From: MGNI01 sp964353875
Lineage (GTDB): Bacteria > Chloroflexota > Anaerolineae > Anaerolineales > E44-bin32
NCBI GenBank assembly: GCA_964353875.1
Contig: CAYGXU010000058.1
Location: 1-19,303 of the forward strand
Reading direction: 5' to 3'
DNA: 19,303 bases
Numbering within the stretch: the stretch's first letter is position 1; the number at the start of each line of letters is the position of its first letter. The position numbers and the translations under genes are program-made. Of this stretch, positions 1 to 6,348 are shown piece by piece. The notes below the pieces were generated by a model that saw only the letters and a list, made by a program, of their open reading frames with translations, ran no database searches and was not told where the DNA came from.

Positions 1-2174
1 AGTTGAGGTTGTAGTTGCCCCACCAGCTCCGGCGGATTGACTCTCTCGAATCCGCCATCGGGCAGCAGGACAGCGGTCACCGCATCGATTTGGTGTTGCC
101 CAAACAATTCCGTCATCAACTGCGGGTCAGCACCGGGGGCGAGCAGGAGGCGGAAGTCCGCATAGGTCAGGAGCAACGCAGCCCCATGATCGCCCAGGGC
201 GATCACCTCCAGCAGCGCACCCCCTCCCAGGTCGAGAGTGTACTCCGCTTGGGCTTCCAGCATGGGAATCCCGGCCTCGGTAACCTGATCGATCAGGTAA
301 CGATAGGCGCCATAGTTCGCCGGGCAGGCGAGCAGCACGTTGCGTGGCTCGAAACGGGGGACACTCTCCGCCAAACCGCTGAGATTTTCCTCTGAATTGC
401 CGGCCAGGACGAGCCAGTCCAGACGACGATCAATGAGCGGCATACGGCGGCCGAGCGCCTCGGAGAGAGCGATCGGGCTCGGTCCGCCATCGATGAGCAC
501 TAAGCGCCCACTAGGCGATTGGATCAGGGTGGCATCGCCCTGGCCGACATCCAACACAGTGATATGCAATAAGCCATCGGGGAGATCGCCTACCAGGCGC
601 CAGGTGAGTAGCGTCAGCAAGCCAAGCGCCGCCAGGACGGAGGAACTACGGATGGGGGGAAGAGAGATGCGTGGTCTTCGCTCGGCCGGGAGGGATAGGA
701 AGGCGGTCAGGCCGAAGAGGAGCAGGTAGTATCCGATCACCATCGGCAGGCCGAAGTGACCGAGAGGCAGGGAGCTAATTGGCAGGTGGGCGAAAAAGGA
801 AACAGCGCGGATGGTGAAGGCCGGGAAGATCCAGGCGATCCATGCCAGCGGTTGTCCCAGCGGCATCCAGATCATTCCCAGTAATGTGGCGATCCCCCCA
901 CTGATCATCAACGCCGGCTGGGCCGGAAGGATCACCGGATTGGCTAGGAGCGAAAGCAGCGGTAGGCGTTGGAAATAAACTATGCTGATAGGTAAAGTCG
1001 TGACCTGAGCAGCGAAGGTGAAGAGCACAAATTCGCTGACTGGAGCAGCAAATTTATTGGCTTTCTCTTCGTCTAGCCATCTGGATATGGTGCGGATGAA
1101 CCAGGCTTCCAGAGGCGGCGAATAAAGCATCAATCCCAAAGTAGCGGCGAAAGAGAGTTGGAAGCCAACATCCCAGAGGGTATCAGGGTCGATGGCGGTC
1201 ATCAAGAGGGCAGCCGCCGCCAGCGAGGCCAATCCATGCGTTGGACGGCCCAAGAGGCGAGCCAGCAGGACCAGAGAACCCATGATAGCAGCTCGCACCA
1301 CGGCCGCATCCGCCCCGACCAGGAGCGTATACAATCCGATCCCCAGCCCAGCCAGGATCATGCCGCGCCGAACACCCAGCAACCTGCGGAAGAGGCTGGT
1401 GAAAATGGCGGCGATGATGGTGATATTAAAACCCGAGATGGCGATGATGTGTGTCGTGCCGGTGGCGTTAAAATCCTGGCGTACCTCCGCAGAGATCCAG
1501 CGCTCCATGCCCACCAGGATGCCTGCCAAGAGAGAGGCTTCGGGTTCGGGGAAAAGGGTCTCAATCGTCACCAGCGCACGCTGTCGGAAGGCATAGATCG
1601 AGCGTGTCAGGAAGCTTCCTTGAGATGAGTCCGTGCGCCGGACGTCGGCGTTATAAATAAGGCTATGAATGCCCTCCCGCGCTAAATAGTCACGATAAGA
1701 AAAAGTTTCGAATTCCGGCGGTGTCTCAAGGTATCCTTTAACCACCACACGATCCCCGTAGGCGAAATCAGTGAAGCGCGTGGCGCGTGCCAGGATGTGA
1801 CCCTCGACAGTGAAATACCTTCCGCCATCGGCGATGCGCATCTTCTCGACCTCGACGCGGAGACCCGTATAGCTGTCCCTCACATCAGGTGGTTCAATCA
1901 CCCAACCCGTGATGACCGTGAGGACTCCGGCGTCGTTATAACGGGCGACATGATTTTCCCCCCATGCGTGCTGGCTGAGCTGGAAACGAGTTGCGCCCAG
2001 GCAGAGGAATAGAATCAACAGGAAAAGACCGCGCCACGAAGCGCGCTGACGAAAGCCAATGCAGCCACCTAACGCGATAGCGGCAAGGATTAGCCATTGC
2101 CACGTAATCAAGTTAGATGCAGCGCTGAAGGCAATCCCTGCCAGCCAGGCGAGGCCCAGCCAGAAGATTGTCAC
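1..2174 (-). CDS. comEC: ComEC/Rec2 DNA-uptake channel, 3' end cut by window edge
   Basis: This is a polytopic inner-membrane protein of the ComEC family, which passes single-stranded DNA into the cytoplasm during natural transformation. An uninterrupted frame runs from a GTG at 2174, preceded by a strong GAGGGGGA ribosome site, to the window edge (724 codons), so only a short C-terminus is missing. Hydrophobic helices come first, then a soluble DUF4131-like region. The Competence domain follows, with HIIAISGFNITII near residue 243 and many transmembrane helices. From about residue 535 there is a metallo-beta-lactamase-like domain that opens with the classic LDVGQGDATLIQSP...LIDGG signature. 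Its metal-binding loop is abnormal: where families show THPDADHIGG, this one reads AGNSEENLSG. The later HHGS and TGD motifs are also lost. The domain is therefore probably not a working nuclease. The gene stands alone after a 362-bp gap. Family assignment is confident; transformability of the host is not shown. Confidence 0.93.
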   Translation of the reverse strand, partial: MTIFWLGLAWLAGIAFSAASNLITWQWLILAAIALGGCIGFRQRASWRGLFLLILFLCLGATRFQLSQHAWGENHVARYNDAGVLTVITGWVIEPPDVRDSYTGLRVEVEKMRIADGGRYFTVEGHILARATRFTDFAYGDRVVVKGYLETPPEFETFSYRDYLAREGIHSLIYNADVRRTDSSQGSFLTRSIYAFRQRALVTIETLFPEPEASLLAGILVGMERWISAEVRQDFNATGTTHIIAISGFNITIIAAIFTSLFRRLLGVRRGMILAGLGIGLYTLLVGADAAVVRAAIMGSLVLLARLLGRPTHGLASLAAAALLMTAIDPDTLWDVGFQLSFAATLGLMLYSPPLEAWFIRTISRWLDEEKANKFAAPVSEFVLFTFAAQVTTLPISIVYFQRLPLLSLLANPVILPAQPALMISGGIATLLGMIWMPLGQPLAWIAWIFPAFTIRAVSFFAHLPISSLPLGHFGLPMVIGYYLLLFGLTAFLSLPAERRPRISLPPIRSSSVLAALGLLTLLTWRLVGDLPDGLLHITVLDVGQGDATLIQSPSGRLVLIDGGPSPIALSEALGRRMPLIDRRLDWLVLAGNSEENLSGLAESVPRFEPRNVLLACPANYGAYRYLIDQVTEAGIPMLEAQAEYTLDLGGGALLEVIALGDHGAALLLTYADFRLLLAPGADPQLMTELFGQHQIDAVTAVLLPDGGFERVNPPELVGQLQPQ

Positions 2175-2257
2175 ACTTCCCCCTCTCTGGCGGTTTTTAC
2201 TTCCAAAGGCACGATGCAGATGGTGGGATGAAAGGCTGAGTGCTTTCTGCAGGGGGC

Positions 2258-2263
2258 ATTATA
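2258..2263 (-). promoter_or_regulatory. Possible -10 element for comEC
   Basis: A perfect TATAAT lies on the minus strand about 84 bases upstream of the comEC GTG. No convincing -35 hexamer sits 16 to 18 bases further upstream, so this is only a candidate start point for comEC transcription. Confidence 0.35.
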
Positions 2264-2349
2264 GCTCAAGCCGATAACGAAAGTGGAATCCTTTTGGCGA
2301 ACTTCATCTATCGCACGTACCCAGAATTTGATCTCTTTATTGCAAATGG

Positions 2350-2373
2350 AGGGCGGGTAAGGAAATCCGCCCT
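2350..2373. repeat. REP-like inverted repeat
   Basis: The arms AGGGCGG and CCGCCCT pair perfectly, and the stem extends inward through one G-T wobble and a T-A pair to a six-base loop AAGGAA (nine pairs in all). Neither strand has a T run after the stem, so it is a poor intrinsic terminator. GC-rich arms flanking an AT-richer core resemble the dispersed REP-type palindromes found between genes in many bacteria. Only one copy was seen in this window, so repetition in the genome is inferred. Confidence 0.5.
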
Positions 2374-2536
2374 ACGAAATCTGGTTAATCGTCTCCTGCG
2401 GTCGACCGCCTTCACAATGGTTAAAAGTATGAATCCTAATTCGCAATCGACGCAGCCCGGCTGTGCAATGGTGGCCGGTGGTTCTGGCGGCGGAAGAAGG
2501 CAATATCCTGAGTGGCGATTGAGTGATGAAGCGTTC

Positions 2537-3079
2537 TTACTCGCTTCTCGTGGGTTCTTCGGGTATCTCACGGCGCGGCATCAAACCCATTGCGTCCACT
2601 TTTTTGCGGTTGAAAAGCATGGCCGGGGATTCGGCCTCGATTTTTGGGAAGAGGATGGCCGTCAACTCAGCGTTGTAGAGGGGGAGGAAGATCGTATCGC
2701 CTTCAAAGATGACCGACCCGAAATTAAATTTTCCATAGGTCTCGATCATCCCGCGCAATTCATATCCGCTGGTCACAATGTGCACCCAATGCGGTTCGCG
2801 ACTCATATAGCCGGAGCGAGCCATGCCTGTCGGGCCGATTTCGGCTTTGTTGCTCACCAGAATGGCAACGATTTCGTGTTTCACCAACCAGAGCTCTGGA
2901 TAACGTGCGACCAGGCGATTGGGTTGGTGCAGGCGACTGAGGATGGCCGCTTCGATCTCCACATAGGAAGTGGTGGGCATATTCAAGAAACTATACAGGC
3001 CGGGACCACCGGGGTGAATACGACCGAGGATGCGGTGACTGGTGGTATAGATCTCGGCAGCAATTAGCTTAGAGGCCAT
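2537..3079 (-). CDS. Uncharacterised 180-residue protein, apparently internally duplicated
   Basis: I do not recognise this family. The ATG at 3079 is preceded by GGAGGG at a spacing of five bases and is preferred over an in-frame TTG at 3091, which overlaps that ribosome site. The protein has no signal peptide or membrane helix and looks rich in beta strands. Residues about 8-75 and 99-166 appear to be two copies of one small domain. Each begins with a TS-x-L-x-G-x-I strand (TSHRILGRI and TSGYELRGMI), then has a FLN/FLP strand segment with acidic and alanine-rich residues (EIEAAILSRL and YNAELTAIL), and ends in a K-x(2)-V-x-A helix or strand (KHEIVAIL and RKKVDAMGL). The gene starts 12 bases after the stop of the REC-GAF-ATPase gene, so the two are almost certainly co-transcribed. 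A role as partner or output of that signalling protein is an inference from position only. Confidence 0.75.
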   Translation of the reverse strand: MASKLIAAEIYTTSHRILGRIHPGGPGLYSFLNMPTTSYVEIEAAILSRLHQPNRLVARYPELWLVKHEIVAILVSNKAEIGPTGMARSGYMSREPHWVHIVTSGYELRGMIETYGKFNFGSVIFEGDTIFLPLYNAELTAILFPKIEAESPAMLFNRKKVDAMGLMPRREIPEEPTRSE

Positions 3080-3091
3080 GGCACCCTCCAA

Positions 3092-4726
3092 TCAGGTAAC
3101 CGGAATCGCGAATAGGATCGTCGTTCCTGCAGGAGTCTGATCATACCATATGGCTCCCCCAATACTTTCCGAAACCAGACGGGTTTCACCCATGGATAGA
3201 CCAGGTCCTTCTCGACCAGCTGAGACATCCACTTCTTCACGATCCAATGCACGAATAACATCCGGCGGAAGTCCGAGGCTGGAATCGGCGACAGTCACCG
3301 CCACCCAGATTCCATCCGCCAATTCGAGGTCCTCGGGCGGCGAGAGGCCATCTGCCTTACCATTTTCGACCTCGAAACGATGTAAATTTAGCACGATACG
3401 ACCTTCAACCGTGCGGTGAATAGCAGCGTTTACAAGATTATCAATCACTTGCTGAATGGGCTTTTTGCTCCCAGTGAAGGGTGCCATCGGAAGTGCGGGA
3501 CCCATGCTGAGTTCCAAGCCATGTTCTTCAGCGGTAGGACTCCGTTCCTTAACGATATCTCGCAGAAGCAGGGGAATATCAACCATTTCACGCGGCGGGG
3601 AAGATCCCCGCTGCGGCTGAAAATGAGCCAGGCTTCGCATCAGGGATAGCCGTAGCCCCTCCAATGCAGCCAACTGTTGATCATTTAGCCCAACTCGGTT
3701 TTTATTGAGAAGACGATCTAACCGATCCAGCGCTTCGTTAATGGTTTTCTGCAGGCCGAGGGAGCCAGTTGTTGGCACGGGTTCTGGCTGTAGCACCTTC
3801 TTGGATTCCTGGAGCAATTGCGTGTGTTCAAGAGCGACACCAGCCCAATCTGCCAACGCGGATAATAATGTAAGATGATGTTCAGTGAATGGACGGGAAG
3901 CCATGCGGTTGTAGACGCCGAGGACGCCGATGACTTCATTTTGCACCCGAATGGGTACATTAATCAGAGAACGGACGATGAAGCCGGTCTGAATTTTCAA
4001 GGGACCACCCTCTTGGGAGGGTTGGCGCAGGATGGGTTGCGCAGTCCTAAAGACCTGACCAACAAGCGTGTCGGTCACGCGCAGCTTCTGTAAGGTAGCC
4101 TTTCGCTCACCTGCTTGTTTGCTGGCACGCAAGGAAAGGTCTTCGGTGTCCTGGTCAACCAGGTAGATATTGGCTTCTTCCGCATCCGTGACAAACGCGG
4201 CTGCTTCAACCACCCGTTCGAGAATCCGATCTAAATTGCCCAGGTTGACAACCGCACGGCCAATTTCACTAAGGAGCTTGATCTCCTCGGATCGTTGCCG
4301 TGCATGCTCTCGACTGGATTCAAGCTTGCGAGCGAGAATCTGTGTGTTCTTCTCCTTCGAGCGGGTTTCAATGAGGTCATTGATCGCTTCGATGAGTTCT
4401 GGGGGGCGATAAGGTTTCATCAGAATGTCAGCGACACCCAAGCGGAAGAAATCGCGCAAACGTGATTGAGGAAAACGTGCTGCTAGGATTATGGCTGGAG
4501 CTTCATCTCCAGCAGAACGCCGATTGCGCAATCCTGCAAGCGGGTCACCCATGAGTTGGGTCACATCAACGATGAGGACATCAGGAGGGAATGAAGCCTC
4601 ACCTTCCTGATAGGCTTCGTATCCCGCAGGTCGGAGAACCCGCTCCACTAATACAGAAGCGTTACTCTCGATGTCCGCAATAACGACTATGATGGGCGAT
4701 GGTTGAGCGCCTTTGGTAGGATTCAT
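3092..4726 (-). CDS. REC-GAF-HATPase signalling protein, likely pseudokinase
   Basis: This is a 544-residue soluble signalling protein. Residues 11-120 form a receiver domain with the phospho-acceptor aspartate D54 (VLIVDVTQLM), an acidic residue D18, and K104 in MKPYRPPE. A coiled-coil linker (about 122-155) leads to a GAF domain at about 155-302, with the usual N-V-P-I and GVLGVYN strands. From about 385 there is an HATPase_c-like domain: an N box (VIDNLVNAAIHRT, N433), a degenerate G1 box (DSSLGLPPD, where families show DxGxG) and a clear G2 region (GREGPGLSMGETRLV). The helical segment before it (about 325-370) has no H-E-x-x-T/N-P phospho-histidine box. It may thus bind ATP without phosphorylating itself. 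A GAGGTGG ribosome site lies just before the ATG. It lies 52 bases downstream of the zinc-finger gene and 12 bases upstream of the duplicated protein. The REC and GAF calls are firm; loss of kinase activity is inferred. Confidence 0.87.
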   Translation of the reverse strand: MNPTKGAQPSPIIVVIADIESNASVLVERVLRPAGYEAYQEGEASFPPDVLIVDVTQLMGDPLAGLRNRRSAGDEAPAIILAARFPQSRLRDFFRLGVADILMKPYRPPELIEAINDLIETRSKEKNTQILARKLESSREHARQRSEEIKLLSEIGRAVVNLGNLDRILERVVEAAAFVTDAEEANIYLVDQDTEDLSLRASKQAGERKATLQKLRVTDTLVGQVFRTAQPILRQPSQEGGPLKIQTGFIVRSLINVPIRVQNEVIGVLGVYNRMASRPFTEHHLTLLSALADWAGVALEHTQLLQESKKVLQPEPVPTTGSLGLQKTINEALDRLDRLLNKNRVGLNDQQLAALEGLRLSLMRSLAHFQPQRGSSPPREMVDIPLLLRDIVKERSPTAEEHGLELSMGPALPMAPFTGSKKPIQQVIDNLVNAAIHRTVEGRIVLNLHRFEVENGKADGLSPPEDLELADGIWVAVTVADSSLGLPPDVIRALDREEVDVSAGREGPGLSMGETRLVSESIGGAIWYDQTPAGTTILFAIPVT

Positions 4727-4778
4727 ACCACCTCAAAGATAAGTAACCCGCTGGGCTTTTCGCCACCCTTTGGAGCCC

Positions 4779-5060
4779 CTAGGTGTCCAAGGAGGAGCGT
4801 GAGTGCTTTTGATCTTCGTGGCCGGTTTCAGCATTGAAGGCACTCTGCGTTCTTGGATTGCTCTCCAAAATCGCTTGCAGTTCAGCAAGCGCATTCGGGT
4901 CATATTCACGATACTTGCACATATCACATACCCATGCCGGAAAACCGGGGACATTGATCACTTGCCCCTTTTGAACAGCGAAATAGGTCACAAGCCTCGG
5001 TTGCAGGATGCCAACCTGACAATTCGGACAGGAATAGATGGGGTGGTCATTACCGGTCAT
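4779..5060 (-). CDS. YgiT-type zinc-finger protein
   Basis: This 93-residue protein carries a single zinc ribbon made by C11-x2-C14 (SCPNCQVG) and C45-x2-C48 (VCDMCKYRE). A strand-rich insert between the pairs contains the family pattern Y-F-x-x-Q-K-G-x-V-I-x-V-P-G-F-P-A-W-V-C. This matches the short YgiT/MqsA N-terminal zinc finger. The helix-turn-helix domain of full-length MqsA antitoxins is absent; the remaining 40 residues are polar and low in complexity. Short relatives are often encoded next to a small toxin gene such as DUF4258, but no such gene lies on either side. The ATG at 5060 has a good AGAAGG ribosome site six bases upstream. It is followed by the REC-GAF gene in the same direction. 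A DNA- or RNA-binding or metal-sensing role is plausible but not shown. Confidence 0.85.
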   Translation of the reverse strand: MTGNDHPIYSCPNCQVGILQPRLVTYFAVQKGQVINVPGFPAWVCDMCKYREYDPNALAELQAILESNPRTQSAFNAETGHEDQKHSRSSLDT

Positions 5061-5473
5061 CTTAAACCTTCTCTTGGTTATCCCTCGCTCGGGGTGAGAA
5101 GTGTTCCGCGATCGTACCTCCCTCTCATCCCCATGTTGTTGTAATAGAATGATACCTCGATCTACGATTAAGGGAATATCCCCTGATAGTGAATTCTACT
5201 CATCATGTCCGGGCTTTGCCAAAGAACAAGTCCGGAAAACTAATATGGGCATGATCCCTATCTATTCCAAGGCCGTAGAGGACCATGCCTGCTTCGTCGA
5301 AGGCAGAATAACTTGATTACCTTTTTCTCTTCGGGCTTTGCTGCCCTAATCGCATTTATGATATATAGCCCGTTATCGAAAATTCTCTTTATGCCTCCTC
5401 CATCCCTGCGCTTTGATTCGACCTCGATCTTCACCGAGTGGCTACTTAAGTTTTAGAATAAGGTTCCAGAGGA
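5061..5473. other. Non-coding gap upstream of the zinc-finger gene
   Basis: About 410 bases lie between lepB and the zinc-finger gene, and no convincing reading frame is present. A possible weak promoter for the downstream genes on the minus strand is TTCCCT, then 16 bases, then TATCAT (around 5147-5174), but this is tentative. A short GGGC/GCCC hairpin lies near 5333-5346. There is no tRNA-like cloverleaf. Confidence 0.5.
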
Positions 5474-5484
5474 TCATTCCTCTG
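5467..5484 (-). terminator. Hairpin spanning the lepB stop codon
   Basis: On the minus strand CAGAGGA and TCCTCTG form a perfect seven-pair stem around an ATGA loop, and that loop contains the lepB TGA stop. The following bases, GAACCTTATTCT, are only mildly T-rich. It could be a weak terminator or an mRNA-stabilising 3' hairpin; an intrinsic terminator in the strict sense is doubtful. Confidence 0.4.
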
Positions 5485-6079
5485 CTGCAAGGACGAGTTC
5501 ATAATGAGGGATCATTCCCAAGTCGGTCAAAGGCCAATATACAACGACCGCCTTCCCAATGATCTCTTCGATTAGCAAAGTCCCCCAGTTCTGCGAATCG
5601 AGGGAATTATTGCGATTATCGCCAAGGACAAACACTCGTCCAGGTTCAATGACCCACTCCCCATCGTAGTTGGGGGGAGTAGCGATATAGGGCTCCTGCA
5701 CCTCATTACCATTGACGAAAACCTGCCCATTGTGAACTGCGACGGTATCTCCCGGCAGCCCGATGATACGTTTGATGAATCTCCTCGTGGGATCGCGCGG
5801 GAAGCGGAAAACAATCACTTCTCCTCGATCCGGGTTGCACCAGCGATACGCCAGGCGGTTAATGACGACAAACTCGCCATCATGCAGGCTGGGTTCCATG
5901 CTGCTGCCATCGATGCGAATGCGCGCGGTGGCTAAATTTACGACCAGGAACAAGACACCTGCGATAAGCAATGTCTCACTGATTTCGCGGAAAAGTTGGA
6001 CCCAATGCTTTTTGTGCTCCGAGGCCATCATGGAGAAAGTCGGAGATGTCGATGAATTCATAGAAGAGAACCTGTCCAT
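5474..6079 (-). CDS. lepB: Signal peptidase I
   Basis: This is type I leader peptidase, which removes signal peptides from exported preproteins at the outer face of the cytoplasmic membrane. A single N-terminal membrane anchor (about residues 34-50) precedes the catalytic domain. The nucleophile is S60 in GSSMEPSL and the general base is K103 in FIKRIIGLPGD, followed by the conserved GDNRNNSLDSQNWG box near residue 153. The usual DSR of that box reads DSQ here. The length of 201 residues is normal for the short bacterial and Bacillus-like form. The start is uncertain: ATGs occur at codons 1, 7, 17 and 18, and none has a Shine-Dalgarno sequence. A strong promoter places the transcription start almost on the first ATG, so the protein may be translated leaderless from codon 1 or from codon 7. 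The gene is 269 bases downstream of der and appears to be its own transcription unit. Confidence 0.95.
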   Translation of the reverse strand: MDRFSSMNSSTSPTFSMMASEHKKHWVQLFREISETLLIAGVLFLVVNLATARIRIDGSSMEPSLHDGEFVVINRLAYRWCNPDRGEVIVFRFPRDPTRRFIKRIIGLPGDTVAVHNGQVFVNGNEVQEPYIATPPNYDGEWVIEPGRVFVLGDNRNNSLDSQNWGTLLIEEIIGKAVVVYWPLTDLGMIPHYELVLAAEE

Positions 6080-6087
6080 ACCATTCG

Positions 6088-6116
6088 ATTATAAGACTCG
6101 TAAATTGCAAAAACAA
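6088..6116 (-). promoter_or_regulatory. Sigma-70-type promoter of lepB
   Basis: On the minus strand TTGTTT (6116-6111) and a perfect TATAAT (6093-6088) are separated by exactly 17 bases. The predicted transcription start is near 6080, one or two bases from the first lepB ATG at 6079. Confidence 0.7.
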
Positions 6117-6287
6117 GTAGTTCTCATGTCATGGATCGGAACTCGGACCTGTAACGAGGGCTAAGGTCATCCGACCAAACCTTAAGTCTACCATTCCATC
6201 AGGGTGTGGCCATTTCAATCAATGAAGTAAGCAATTGGATAGGAAAGAATGAGGATAAGCAGAAATCTTGTGATCAGAATCCCAAGT

Positions 6288-6332
6288 GATTGACATAATT
6301 GAGGTCTACTGACAGAAATGGATTGACATGAT
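6288..6332. repeat. Short direct repeat, two copies 33 bp apart
   Basis: GATTGACATAAT at 6288-6299 and GATTGACATGAT at 6321-6332 match at 11 of 12 bases, with starts 33 bases apart, or about three helical turns. They lie just downstream of the der stop in the der-lepB gap. They could be a paired protein-binding site or chance; no gene on the plus strand would use them as promoters. Confidence 0.35.
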
Positions 6333-6348
6333 GAATGCAAGGCTGGAA

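Larger units (their letters stand above)
2175..2536. other. Non-coding gap between comEC and the 180-residue gene
   Basis: About 360 bases separate the stop of the 180-residue gene from the comEC start. I see no reading frame with a ribosome site and plausible protein composition on either strand. The stretch holds the palindrome at 2350-2373 and the TATAAT at 2258-2263; the rest shows nothing I can name. Confidence 0.6.

Noticed and set aside
2308..2571. An 87-codon minus-strand frame before comEC
   Set aside because: It overlaps the end of the 180-residue gene and reads through the REP-like palindrome; no ribosome site.
2240..3067. A long plus-strand open frame of 275 codons
   Set aside because: It lies opposite the 180-residue minus-strand gene, has no ribosome site, and its product has no domain-like pattern. 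The minus-strand frame has a strong ribosome site and a tight link to its upstream neighbour.
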